Shown piece after piece: positions 1-7,741 of a DNA stretch of 22,099 nucleotides. How positions within the stretch are numbered: the stretch's first letter is position 1; the number at the start of each line of letters is the position of its first letter. Position numbers and translations under genes: made by a program. A model generated the notes under the pieces. It was not told where the DNA came from, did no database searches, and saw nothing but the letters and a program-made list of their open reading frames with translations. This DNA comes from an uncultured Lachnospiraceae bacterium (lineage in GTDB: Bacteria; Bacillota; Clostridia; Lachnospirales; Lachnospiraceae), in the NCBI GenBank assembly GCA_958402795.1, contig CATXUX010000047.1:1-22099 (forward strand), given 5' to 3'.

Positions 1-1
1 A

Positions 2-478
2 TGCCAAAACTGCTTTTTCGTTTACCCCATCATCGATTCTAACCTAAAGAATTTTAACGTCGATATGTTCGCATTTCCTTCTGTAAATGATGCGGAGAAG
101 AACACGGTAACATCCGGTATTGACGTATTGTTTGCGGTATCCGCACAGGCGAGTGAAGAGCAGCAGGAAGCGGCAAAAGAATTTATCAGATTTATGGTAG
201 AAACTGAAAATGCAACTCAGTATATCAATGAGCAGTTTGCATTCTCTGCTGTTAAGGGGGTAGAGCAGGAGGATCCGACCGTTGCAGGTGTAAAACAAGA
301 CATTGCGGATGGACGTGTATCCAACTTCCCGGATCATTATTATCCGTCCGGCTTTGATCTTGCATCTATCTTGTCCGAGTTCGATCTGAATGTAAGCAAC
401 GGCATGGATCTGGACAAGAATATTGCCCAGACACTGCAGAACTGTGATGAGCAGTATGATGCGGCAAATGTAAACTAA
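2..478 (+). CDS. ABC sugar transporter solute-binding protein, C-terminal part (5' cut by window edge)
   Basis: The open frame runs in from the left edge (first full codon at base 2) and stops at 478; the ATG at 65 is internal, because the frame is open upstream of it. The visible 158 residues read like the C-terminal lobe of an extracellular carbohydrate-binding protein (SBP family 1): a VDMFAFPS segment, then an SGIDVLFAVSAQ segment, then a helix EAAKEFIRFMVETENATQYI typical of the hinge-distal helices in MalE-like proteins. The expected N-terminal lipoprotein signal lies outside the window. Two permease genes follow directly, so this is the binding component of the same importer. The ligand is not readable here; the downstream GH13 enzyme suggests an alpha-glucoside such as isomalto- or malto-oligosaccharide (inference). 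Confidence 0.85.
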   Translation, partial: CQNCFFVYPIIDSNLKNFNVDMFAFPSVNDAEKNTVTSGIDVLFAVSAQASEEQQEAAKEFIRFMVETENATQYINEQFAFSAVKGVEQEDPTVAGVKQDIADGRVSNFPDHYYPSGFDLASILSEFDLNVSNGMDLDKNIAQTLQNCDEQYDAANVN

Positions 479-493
479 TATTACGTTACCTTT

Positions 494-533
494 ATAATAC
501 TGCCGGAGTATAGAAATATTCTGGCAGTATTAT
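494..533 (+). other. Long intercistronic hairpin between binding-protein and permease genes
   Basis: A perfect 11-bp inverted repeat (ATAATACTGCC at 494-504 with GGCAGTATTAT at 523-533) extends inward, using two G-T pairs, to about 17 bp with a 6-nt TAGAAA loop. No T tract follows (next bases CAGGCGG), so it does not look like a full intrinsic terminator. Hairpins at this place in sugar ABC operons commonly stabilise the upstream binding-protein mRNA or partly stop transcription, giving an excess of binding protein over permeases. That role is inferred here. Confidence 0.7.
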
Positions 534-555
534 CAGGCGGAAATGGAGAATTGAA

Positions 556-1428
556 ATGAAAACAGGAAAAAGAACAAACCCGGTATTTTATATCATGGTG
601 ATTCCGCTGGCGATTTTATTTTTTGTCTTTCACACATGGCCTTTTTTGCAGGGGATATTCTACAGCTTTACAGACTGGAAAGGTTATGGAAACTGGAATT
701 TTGTGGGACTGAGAAATTTTTTACATATTTTTAAAGATCCGAATGTTGTAACGTCCTATCTTTTTACCTTTAAATTTACAATACTGGCGACGATACTGGT
801 CAATGTGATCAGTCTGGCGCTGGCATGCGGACTAAATGCAAAAATAAAGTTTAAAAATTTTTTGAAAGCAATTTATTTTATTCCATACATGCTGGGGACA
901 CTGATCATCGGTTATGTATTTAAGTTTATTTTCTCCAATCTGGTGCCGATAGCCGGAAAAGCGTTGGAAATCGAGGCACTCAGTGTAAATATACTGGGAA
1001 CTAATCATGCATGGATCGGGGTTTTGATCGTTACGGTATGGCAGTCACTTGCGTTCAATACATTGATTTATCTGTCTGGTCTGCAGACGATAGATCAGGA
1101 TTTGTATGAAGCTGCAGATCTGGATGGAGCGGTCGGAATAAAAAGATTTTTAAAGATCACCTTTCCGCTGATCGCGCCGTTTTTTACTATAAATATGGTT
1201 TTAACTGTGAAAGGATTCCTGATGGCATTTGACCAGTTTATGGCAATGACCGGAGGAGGCCCGGGAACATCAACGACTACTATTTCTTTGCTGATCTATA
1301 AAAAGGGATTCCAGGGTGCACAATTTGCGTATCAGTCTGCAAATGCCGTTATGCTTTTTATCATTGTTGTTGCTATTTCGGTATTCCAGCTGCGGGTACT
1401 TGAAAAGAGAGAGGAGAAGATGAGCTGA
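556..1428 (+). CDS. ABC sugar transporter permease, MalF/UgpA type
   Basis: A 290-residue inner-membrane permease with about six hydrophobic segments, the first at roughly residues 10-30. The cytoplasmic EAA loop that docks the ATPase is visible as EAADLDGAVGIKRFLKITFP near residues 186-205. It has the family's usual length for the short MalF/UgpA-like class. The ATG is preceded by a GGCGGAAATGGAGAA purine stretch. It lies 77 bases after the binding-protein gene and 2 bases before the second permease gene, so the three form one operon. No ATPase gene follows within the window. In Firmicutes such importers often share an MsmX-type ATPase encoded elsewhere (established knowledge; whether it applies here is inference). 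Confidence 0.92.
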   Translation: MKTGKRTNPVFYIMVIPLAILFFVFHTWPFLQGIFYSFTDWKGYGNWNFVGLRNFLHIFKDPNVVTSYLFTFKFTILATILVNVISLALACGLNAKIKFKNFLKAIYFIPYMLGTLIIGYVFKFIFSNLVPIAGKALEIEALSVNILGTNHAWIGVLIVTVWQSLAFNTLIYLSGLQTIDQDLYEAADLDGAVGIKRFLKITFPLIAPFFTINMVLTVKGFLMAFDQFMAMTGGGPGTSTTTISLLIYKKGFQGAQFAYQSANAVMLFIIVVAISVFQLRVLEKREEKMS

Positions 1429-1430
1429 TT

Positions 1431-2273
1431 ATGTTAAAAAAAGAAAATAAAGTTACGAAAACAAATTGGCCGGTTACCATTCTTTTGATTATACTGGCGC
1501 TCATTTTTATAGCAGGCCCGCTCTATATGACAATTGTAATCGCATTGAAAGATCCTTCGGATATGGTAAATGTTCTTGCACTGCCGAAGAAAATACGCTG
1601 GCAGAACTTTGCAGATGCGTGGGAAATGACGGATTATCCGAGAAAATTTTTGAATACGTTGTTTATTACAGTAGTAAACCTTGTGTTTACAATTTTTACA
1701 AACTCAGCGGTCGCATATGCCATCACGAGAAACAGAAAAAAGAATAAATTTTTTAATCTGATGTATTACTACTTTATCAGTGCAATGTTTATCCCGTTTA
1801 ATGTGCTGATGCTTCCTTTGGTGAAGCAGGCGAATCTGTTCCACATTGATAATGTAATCGGCATTACGTTTTTGTACATTGTATTCGGTCTGCCTATGAA
1901 TACATTCTTATACACCGGTTTTATAAAGTCTGTACCGGAGGCCTTAGATGAAGCGGCGATCATAGACGGGGCAAACCCATGGCAGGTATTTACCAAAATC
2001 ATATTTCCGATCATGAAGCCTATGCATGCTACCGTAGCAATCTTATCCGTTATGTGGACATGGAACGATTTCTTAATGCCGCTGGTGTTGCTGAGTGATA
2101 AAAAGGACCAGACTTTGCAGTTGTCCCAGTACGTATTTCAGGGGCAGTTTAATACGCAGTATAATTTAGCGTTTGCATCTTATTTATTAGTTTTGATTCC
2201 GATATTGGTTGTATATATTTTCTGCCAGAAATGGATTATTGCAGGGGTTACAAACGGTTCCGTTAAGGCTTAA
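1431..2273 (+). CDS. ABC sugar transporter permease, MalG/UgpE type
   Basis: A 280-residue partner permease with about six membrane segments. The EAA loop reads EALDEAAIIDGANPWQVFTK near residues 169-188 and is followed by IIFPIMKP, as in MalG/AraQ proteins. The start codon is two bases after the stop of the first permease, with GAGGAGAAG inside the upstream gene's end as ribosome site, so translation is probably coupled. Together with the upstream permease it should form the heterodimeric membrane channel of the importer. The carboxyl end (VTNGSVKA) is typical for this class. The GH13 gene begins 30 bases downstream. Confidence 0.92.
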   Translation: MLKKENKVTKTNWPVTILLIILALIFIAGPLYMTIVIALKDPSDMVNVLALPKKIRWQNFADAWEMTDYPRKFLNTLFITVVNLVFTIFTNSAVAYAITRNRKKNKFFNLMYYYFISAMFIPFNVLMLPLVKQANLFHIDNVIGITFLYIVFGLPMNTFLYTGFIKSVPEALDEAAIIDGANPWQVFTKIIFPIMKPMHATVAILSVMWTWNDFLMPLVLLSDKKDQTLQLSQYVFQGQFNTQYNLAFASYLLVLIPILVVYIFCQKWIIAGVTNGSVKA

Positions 2274-2303
2274 CAAAATAGTAGAAGAAAGGTTGACAGA
2301 AAG

Positions 2304-3959
2304 ATGGAAAAGAAAGCATGGTGGAAAGAAAGTGTTGTGTATGAGATTTACCCAAGAAGCTTTTGCGACAGTAATGGAGACGGCATTGGAGATCTGGGCG
2401 GCATTCTGAGAAAGCTGGATTATCTGAAAGAGCTTGGAATAGATATTATCTGGCTCACGCCGATTTATCAGTCTCCTAATGATGACAACGGCTATGATAT
2501 CAGTGATTATCAGAGTATTTTGAAGGATTTCGGCACAATGGAAGAATTCGACCATCTTCTGGAAGAGGTGCACAAAAGAGGGATGCGTCTCATTATGGAT
2601 CTGGTGGTCAACCACACATCGGATGAGCACGAATGGTTTGTACAGAGCAGGAAGGATAAACAGAATCCGTATCGGGATTATTATATCTGGAAAGAGGGAA
2701 AAGGAAATCAGCCGCCGAACAACTGGGGGTCATGGTTCGGCGGCCCTGCGTGGGAATATGATGAGAATACAAAGATGTATTATCTGCATATTTTCTCAAG
2801 GAAGCAGCCGGATCTGAACTGGGAAAATGAAAAGGTACGGCAGGAAGTATATCACATGATGCGGTGGTGGCTGGATAAAGGGATTGACGGGTTCCGAATG
2901 GATGTGATCAGCCTGATCTCGAAAAACCAGCAGTTTCCGGATGATGAAAATCCGCAGGGACTATATGGAAATCTGACGCCATACTGCGCGCATGGCCCGA
3001 GAGTCCATGAGTATCTGAAAGAAATGAACCGGGAAGTACTGTCGAAATACGATATTATGACCGTAGGAGAAGCTGCCTGTGTGACGTTGGAGGAGGCGAA
3101 GAACTATGCGGGTTATGACCGGGGGGAATTGGACACCGTATTTCAATTTGAACATGTGGAACTCTGCTCCGGAGAATATGGGAAATGGACAGATGAATTA
3201 CCGAAGCTGATCGACATCAAGGCGGTGTTCGATAAGTGGCAGAAAGGCTTGGACGGCTATGCGTGGAATACGTTGTTCTGGAGCAACCATGACCAGCCGA
3301 GAGCGGTGTCAAGATTCGGAAACGAAGAGGGATACAGAGAATTATCGGCTAAGATGCTTGCGACTTGTCTGCATATGATGAAAGGAACTCCGTACATTTA
3401 TCAGGGAGAAGAACTGGGTATGACCAATGCGCATTTTACAAAACTGGAACAGTACCGGGACATTGAATCTCTGAATGCTTATCATGAAAATGTAGAACAG
3501 CGGGGACTTGCTGCGGATAAAATGCTGCTTTACCTGCAGAAAAACAGCCGGGATAATGCGCGTACTCCCATGCAATGGGATGAATCTTTAAACGCAGGAT
3601 TTACAGAAGGGACGCCCTGGATCGAGGTGAACCCAAATTACAAAGAAATCAATGCAAAGCAGGAATTGGCAGATGAAAATTCGGTGTTCCATTATTATAA
3701 GCGTTTGATTGCATTACGTCACAAAATGGAAGTGGTGGTCTATGGCAGTTTTGAAATGCTTCTGAAAGAAAATGAGCAGATTTTCGCTTACAAGCGGGAG
3801 TTGGACGGGCAGACCTTGTATGTTTTCTGCAACTTTACAGATCAAATAGTACAGTGTGAGGAAATCCCGGAAAAAGGAGAGGTAGTCATTGGCAATTATG
3901 CAGATGGTTATTCCAAAGAATTAAGGCCATACGAGGCGGTGGTATATAACAAGTTGTAA
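2304..3959 (+). CDS. malL: GH13 alpha-glucosidase, oligo-1,6-glucosidase (isomaltase) type
   Basis: A 551-residue intracellular enzyme (no signal peptide) that cleaves glucose from the non-reducing end of short alpha-glucosides. All GH13 conserved regions are visible: DLVVNH (99-104), QPDLNW (168-173), GFRMDV with the catalytic nucleophile D200, acid/base E256 in VGEA, and SNHD with D330 as transition-state stabiliser. The spacing is within one residue of Bacillus oligo-1,6-glucosidase. Valine directly after the nucleophile (V201) is the residue linked to alpha-1,6 preference, whereas maltases usually have Ala or Thr there. Length fits the GH13_31-like family. It closes the ABC operon, so imported oligosaccharides are probably isomaltose-type or mixed malto/isomalto-oligosaccharides. 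Trehalose-6-phosphate hydrolase is a less likely alternative, since the transporter is ABC rather than PTS. Confidence 0.9.
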   Translation: MEKKAWWKESVVYEIYPRSFCDSNGDGIGDLGGILRKLDYLKELGIDIIWLTPIYQSPNDDNGYDISDYQSILKDFGTMEEFDHLLEEVHKRGMRLIMDLVVNHTSDEHEWFVQSRKDKQNPYRDYYIWKEGKGNQPPNNWGSWFGGPAWEYDENTKMYYLHIFSRKQPDLNWENEKVRQEVYHMMRWWLDKGIDGFRMDVISLISKNQQFPDDENPQGLYGNLTPYCAHGPRVHEYLKEMNREVLSKYDIMTVGEAACVTLEEAKNYAGYDRGELDTVFQFEHVELCSGEYGKWTDELPKLIDIKAVFDKWQKGLDGYAWNTLFWSNHDQPRAVSRFGNEEGYRELSAKMLATCLHMMKGTPYIYQGEELGMTNAHFTKLEQYRDIESLNAYHENVEQRGLAADKMLLYLQKNSRDNARTPMQWDESLNAGFTEGTPWIEVNPNYKEINAKQELADENSVFHYYKRLIALRHKMEVVVYGSFEMLLKENEQIFAYKRELDGQTLYVFCNFTDQIVQCEEIPEKGEVVIGNYADGYSKELRPYEAVVYNKL

Positions 3960-4002
3960 TGTTTACCATGGACAGAGTAAATGAGATAAATAAATGAAAA
4001 GG

Positions 4003-4031
4003 TTGTCAATTTGCCGGGATAGTGATATAGT
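4003..4031 (+). promoter_or_regulatory. Sigma-A-type promoter of the tauE-like/pucR-like block
   Basis: TTGTCA at 4003-4008, a 17-base spacer and TATAGT at 4026-4031 give an almost consensus vegetative promoter. It lies outside coding sequence, 44 bases after the GH13 stop. Predicted start is near 4038, which places the hairpin at 4058 inside the leader RNA. Confidence 0.65.
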
Positions 4032-4057
4032 ATCAGTGAAAAAATTGTCAGCCAAGG

Positions 4058-4098
4058 GAGGCGTTCTGCTGTGCGAAGCACAGCGGACGCCTCTTTTT
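4058..4098 (+). terminator. Intrinsic terminator or leader attenuator upstream of the tauE-like gene
   Basis: GAGGCGT (4058-4064) pairs with ACGCCTC (4087-4093) and GCTGTGC (4068-4074) with GCACAGC (4078-4084), with a GAA loop and a small internal loop, followed directly by TTTTT at 4094-4098. It is a strong rho-independent terminator. It could end the GH13 operon, but the promoter at 4003-4031 is upstream of it. Any transcript from that promoter must pass it to reach the gene at 4176, which makes a conditional attenuator plausible. No known riboswitch aptamer was recognised. Confidence 0.75.
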
Positions 4099-4175
4099 GC
4101 GCGGCGCACACAGACGGGTATTCTGAAGTCACGGGCGCTGTGTTTTATGGCAAAAGAAAGTGAGGACACTTTGTT

Positions 4176-4892
4176 ATGCTGCAAATGAATGATATTTTGG
4201 TCTGGGTGATTTTATTTGGTGCGAATCTTCTCCAGGCGATTACGGGATTCGCAGGAACGCTGATCTCCATGCCGCCGACGATCAAATTGATCGGTGTCGA
4301 TGAAGCAAAGGCACTGCTCAACGCGATCGCGCAGATATCCAGCCTGATGATCGTGATCACAGGCTGGAAACATATCAACTGGAAGGAATTCGGGAAGATG
4401 TTCGTGCTGATGGCGCTGGGAATGCTGGCAGGGATCCGGCTGTTTGAACTATTTCCTGTGGATCAGCTCTTGATCGTGTATGGAATCATGATTATTCTGA
4501 TCGCCTTACAGAAGCTGTTTGGAAAACAAGAGATCCGGCTCCCCCAGCCGGCGATGCTTCTTGTCATTTTTGCGGCAGGGATCATTCACGGAATGTTTGT
4601 GTCCGGCGGCGCGCTGCTCGTGATCTATGCAGCGTCTGTGCTGCATGACAAGGAGGAATTCCGTGCGACCGTCGCGCTGATCTGGGTGACGATCGGCTGT
4701 TATATCACCGGCGTGCAGGTACAGGCGGGACATTTTAATATGCATGTGATTTTTTTAATGCTTGTGGGGATCATCCCGGTATTTGCCGGAACGTGGATCG
4801 GAATAAAGCTGGTAAAGAAGATCCGGCAGGATGTGTTTATGAAGATTACGTATATACTTCTGCTATTGTCGGGAATCATGGCAATCGTGTAG
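4176..4892 (+). CDS. TauE/SafE (DUF81) family membrane exporter
   Basis: A 238-residue, highly hydrophobic protein with about eight membrane segments in two related halves. The repeat signatures are GFAGTLISMPPTIKLIGV near residues 25-42 and IIHGMFVSGGALLVIYAAS near residues 135-153, matching the TauE/SafE fold. Named members export sulfite or sulfonates after C2-sulfonate breakdown, but many family members have unknown substrates. The chosen ATG has GAGG 11 bases upstream. It starts the cluster containing a PucR-type regulator, an aminotransferase and an iron-type alcohol dehydrogenase, so export of a sulfonate end product such as isethionate is an attractive guess (inference). The regulator gene follows after 55 bases without a visible terminator, implying co-transcription. 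Confidence 0.85.
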   Translation: MLQMNDILVWVILFGANLLQAITGFAGTLISMPPTIKLIGVDEAKALLNAIAQISSLMIVITGWKHINWKEFGKMFVLMALGMLAGIRLFELFPVDQLLIVYGIMIILIALQKLFGKQEIRLPQPAMLLVIFAAGIIHGMFVSGGALLVIYAASVLHDKEEFRATVALIWVTIGCYITGVQVQAGHFNMHVIFLMLVGIIPVFAGTWIGIKLVKKIRQDVFMKITYILLLLSGIMAIV

Positions 4893-4947
4893 CAAAAAAC
4901 GGTGCAGTGCAAAGAAACAGACTGTGACGAGCAGGGAAAGGATAAAA

Positions 4948-6153
4948 ATGAGTATCAAATTAAAAGATCTGATCAGTAAGATTGATAAGGAAGATATCAG
5001 ACTGGTTGCAGGGGAGCGGGGATATTCCAACCCGGTAGAATGGGTTCATATGGTCGGAAATACAGAGATTGCGGGATTCCTTACGGGCGGTGAGATCGCA
5101 TTTACAACAGGGGCAGGTCTCCGGGATGATATGACGCTGCTGATGCTGACGGAAAGCATTTATCAGAAACATGCGAGTGCCATGGTCATCAATGTAGGAC
5201 CATATATTCCGGAAATCCCCGGGGAAGTGATCGCGTTTGGGGAGGAGCATGATTTTCCGATTTTTGAAGTTCCGTGGCGGGTACATATGGCGGATATGAT
5301 GCGGATCTTCTGTTTTGAAATTCAGCGCAGCGAACAGCGGGAGCTGGAATTGTCTGCTGCGTTCCGGTATGCGGTTTTTACGCCGGAACAAGAAGAACTT
5401 TATATGGGTGTGCTTACCCGGAAAGGCTATATGCCGGAATGGAGTTATGTGGCGGCTTCTTTTGCAATCTGCGAGAAAGAAGAGACCGGACAGGGAGCGC
5501 TTCCGTATGCGCCGGTGGGGGAAGAACGCGCGGCGCTGCTGAACCGGCGGATCTCGAATCTGATCACCCAGGAAAAGCCGGACGCCGTTGTGTTTCCGGA
5601 TAAGGAAAGGCTGATGGTGATATTATGTGATCTGGAGGAGCAGGCGGCGCATTCACTGATCGAGCAGGCCAGGCAGCGTCTTGTGCCTTATTTGAAACCG
5701 GCGGAAACGGTATTTACCTCGGTTGGAAATGTGGCACATGGACTGCGGCATTTATCGGAAAGTTATAAAATGGCAAAGAAGATCGTGGAATTATCGCAGA
5801 TGGAATGCAGAGAAAATACAACCAGAAACTATAGCGGGATGGGAATAAACCGTCTGCTGTTTCATGTGGAGTCCGGAACATACTTGGAAGAATACTACAA
5901 TGATACGATCCGGCCTCTGGAAGAGTACGATACGCTGAACCAAAGCAATCTGCTGGAAGTGCTGGAGTGCTATATGAAGCATGACGGAAGTGTACAGGAC
6001 ACGGCGGAGGAGCTTTATATCCACAGAAACACGGTGAATTATAAATTGAAAAAAATAGAAACTCTTTTGCATGTGGATCTGACCAGATTCTCTACGCGCA
6101 ATGAACTTTCCGTCGGTCTGATGGCGGCAAAACTGAAAAACTGCCAGTGGTGA
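4948..6153 (+). CDS. PucR-family transcriptional regulator
   Basis: A 401-residue regulator with the PucR architecture: an N-terminal PucR sensory domain (about residues 1-125, beginning MSIKLKDLISKI and containing FLTGGEIAFTTGAGL), a middle GGDEF-like/CdaR-type region, and a C-terminal helix-turn-helix (about 330-395) with the hallmark DTAEELYIHRNTVNYKLKKI. The ATG at 4948 is preferred over the GTG at 4924 because AAAGGA lies just before it and the PucR domain starts there. Family members activate purine catabolism, amino acid and other nitrogen-source genes in response to a pathway ligand. It is placed between the exporter and the aminotransferase blocks, so it probably controls both. The effector cannot be read from sequence. 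Confidence 0.9.
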   Translation: MSIKLKDLISKIDKEDIRLVAGERGYSNPVEWVHMVGNTEIAGFLTGGEIAFTTGAGLRDDMTLLMLTESIYQKHASAMVINVGPYIPEIPGEVIAFGEEHDFPIFEVPWRVHMADMMRIFCFEIQRSEQRELELSAAFRYAVFTPEQEELYMGVLTRKGYMPEWSYVAASFAICEKEETGQGALPYAPVGEERAALLNRRISNLITQEKPDAVVFPDKERLMVILCDLEEQAAHSLIEQARQRLVPYLKPAETVFTSVGNVAHGLRHLSESYKMAKKIVELSQMECRENTTRNYSGMGINRLLFHVESGTYLEEYYNDTIRPLEEYDTLNQSNLLEVLECYMKHDGSVQDTAEELYIHRNTVNYKLKKIETLLHVDLTRFSTRNELSVGLMAAKLKNCQW

Positions 6154-6194
6154 GAAGACTGTGCCGGATTGTACACTCAGGCATACTGACTGCG

Positions 6195-6220
6195 AACACA
6201 AGTGTTGTGCGGGAGCACAA
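6195..6220. promoter_or_regulatory. Overlapping palindromes upstream of the aminotransferase promoter (candidate operator)
   Basis: AACAC-AA-GTGTT (6195-6206) overlaps a second inverted repeat TTGTGC-GGGA-GCACAA (6205-6220). The pair ends 21 bases before the -35 box at 6242, a position suited to an activator. The adjacent PucR-type gene makes it the obvious candidate binder, but no matching site was seen before the promoter at 4003, so the assignment is weak. Confidence 0.35.
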
Positions 6221-6241
6221 AAAGATTTAGAACGGGAGCCA

Positions 6242-6270
6242 TTGCAATCCGGGGAAAAAAGACATAAAAT
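6242..6270 (+). promoter_or_regulatory. Sigma-A-type promoter of the aminotransferase/dehydrogenase block
   Basis: TTGCAA at 6242-6247, a 17-base spacer and TAAAAT at 6265-6270. The predicted start near 6277 puts a terminator hairpin about 24 bases into the transcript, as in the leader of the tauE-like gene. Confidence 0.6.
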
Positions 6271-6299
6271 GACCTTATCAATTGAAAAGAACAGACAAA

Positions 6300-6344
6300 G
6301 ACGTCGGAAAGCCTCAGGCAGAAATCCGGCGTCCTTTTGTTTTT
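6300..6344 (+). terminator. Intrinsic terminator or leader attenuator upstream of the aminotransferase gene
   Basis: GACGTCGGA (6300-6308) pairs with TCCGGCGTC (6325-6333) over 9 bp including one G-T pair. The loop holds a second small stem, GCC-TCA-GGC (6311-6319). CTTTTGTTTTT follows at 6334-6344. It could end the tauE-pucR transcript, but it also lies downstream of the promoter at 6242-6270, so transcripts for the aminotransferase must read through it. Confidence 0.75.
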
Positions 6345-6380
6345 GAAAGAGCTTTTCATATGGAAAGGGAGGCAGAAATA

Positions 6381-7721
6381 ATGGAACAATTAACAGGAAA
6401 AGAAGTTGCTGAAATGCATAAACAGTATATCTTGCAGTCATGGGCAAAAGCAGGCGGGGATGCCCTTCCGGTCGAAAAAGCGAAAGGGATTTATTTCTGG
6501 GATTACGATGGAAAGAAGTATGCAGACATGGCGTCACTTCTTGTATGCTCAAACCTGGGACATGAACTCCCGGAAATTGTAGAAGCGATCAAAGAGCAGG
6601 CGGACAAAATGTGCTTTATGGCTCCGGCTTATGCTTCCGCACCGAAGAGTATGCTGGCGAAAATGCTGGTGGAAGCAGCAGGGGCAGATACTTATAAGAG
6701 AGTATTCTTCACCAACGGCGGAGCCGAATCGAATGAAAATGCAATCAAAATGGCGCGTATGGTAACCGGCAGGACGAAGATCTTCTCCTGCTACAGAAGC
6801 TACCACGGCGCAACACTCGGCGCTTCCAATGCATCCGGAGACTGGCGGAGATTCGCGGCAGAGATCGGCGGAGCGAATGGATTTGTAAAATTTATGAATC
6901 CGCAGATGTACCGCGATGGATATACATACGGAGTAGATGACGAAAAAGTGACGGCGAAAGCGCTGTATGATCTGGAACTCCAGCTCCGGTATGAGGGTGC
7001 GGAAAATGTAGCGGCGATCCTCATGGAATCCATTGTCGGAGCCAACGGTGTGATCCTTCCGCCGAAAGGATATATGGAAGGCGTCCGGGCACTCTGTGAT
7101 AAGTACGGAATCCTGATGATCTGTGACGAAGTTATGGCAGGATTTTTCCGGACCGGAAAATGGTTCGCATGGCAGAACTTTGATTTCAAACCGGATATCA
7201 TTACATTTGCAAAAGGCGTGACCTGCGGATATGTACAGCTTGGCGGCGTGATCGTAAATGAAAGAGTCGCTGCATATTTTGAAGAAAATGTACTGCAGTG
7301 CGGTCTGACTTATTCCGGACATACGCTGGCATGTGCGGCAGGCGTAGCGGCGATGAATTACTACAAAGATCACAACATAGAGCAGCACGTAGCAGAAATG
7401 CATGAGATTGTAGCGCCGTTTATGCAGAAGATGGTTGAGAAGCATAAATGTGTAGGCGAGGCAAGATGTATCGGCCTGTTCGGGGCGCTGGAGATGGTGA
7501 AGAACAAAGAAACAAGAGAACCGCTTCAGGAATATGGAATTCCGGGGACCGCGATGCCGTGGATCTTCGCAGAGCTGAAGAAACGAGGGTTTGCGACCTT
7601 CGGGCGTGAGAACTTTATCGAGATCTGCCCGCCGCTTATCATTACAAAGGAAGAACTGGAGGAATATCTTCCGATTCTGGACGAGGTACTGACACTGGCG
7701 GATGAGAAATTCTGCGATTGA
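6381..7721 (+). CDS. Class III PLP-dependent aminotransferase, possibly taurine (or other omega-amine) transaminase
   Basis: A 446-residue cytoplasmic fold-type I enzyme. The PLP-site features are in order: TNGGAESNENAIKMAR (111-126), the aromatic/phosphate region YRSYHGATLGA (138-148), CDEV with pyridine-contacting D249, and the Schiff-base lysine K278 in FAKGVT. SYHG followed by SGDWRRF and a later MNPQMYR recalls taurine-pyruvate/taurine-2-oxoglutarate aminotransferases (from memory, not searched). Other omega-amino acids such as beta-alanine or GABA are possible. The ATG at 6381 is chosen because AAGGGAGG lies 8 bases upstream; the frame is open back to a TTG at 6282, which lacks a ribosome site. 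The dehydrogenase gene follows after 20 bases, so the transamination product is probably its aldehyde substrate. Confidence 0.88.
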   Translation: MEQLTGKEVAEMHKQYILQSWAKAGGDALPVEKAKGIYFWDYDGKKYADMASLLVCSNLGHELPEIVEAIKEQADKMCFMAPAYASAPKSMLAKMLVEAAGADTYKRVFFTNGGAESNENAIKMARMVTGRTKIFSCYRSYHGATLGASNASGDWRRFAAEIGGANGFVKFMNPQMYRDGYTYGVDDEKVTAKALYDLELQLRYEGAENVAAILMESIVGANGVILPPKGYMEGVRALCDKYGILMICDEVMAGFFRTGKWFAWQNFDFKPDIITFAKGVTCGYVQLGGVIVNERVAAYFEENVLQCGLTYSGHTLACAAGVAAMNYYKDHNIEQHVAEMHEIVAPFMQKMVEKHKCVGEARCIGLFGALEMVKNKETREPLQEYGIPGTAMPWIFAELKKRGFATFGRENFIEICPPLIITKEELEEYLPILDEVLTLADEKFCD

Positions 7722-7741
7722 AGAAAGGATGGCGGACAGAT

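Noticed and set aside
65..478. ATG at 65 as the start of the binding-protein gene
   Set aside because: The same frame is open to the left edge and the protein would lack its N-terminal lobe and signal; this is a gene cut by the window, not a short protein.
4147..4188. Small ORF (13 codons) in the leader of the tauE-like gene, overlapping its start
   Set aside because: No ribosome binding site and no codons pointing to an attenuator peptide; likely chance.
6269..6346. 25-codon ORF spanning the leader terminator before the aminotransferase gene
   Set aside because: Its ATG overlaps the -10 box, so it would not be on the main transcript, and it has no ribosome site.
6282..6380. N-terminal extension of the aminotransferase from TTG 6282
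   Set aside because: It would be translated through the terminator hairpin, lacks a ribosome site, and ATG 6381 has an excellent AAGGGAGG; noted only because the frame happens to be open.
5791..6552. Long minus-strand frame across the PucR end, leader and aminotransferase start
   Set aside because: It overlaps well-supported genes on the other strand, crosses promoter and terminator signals, and has no recognisable motif or ribosome site.
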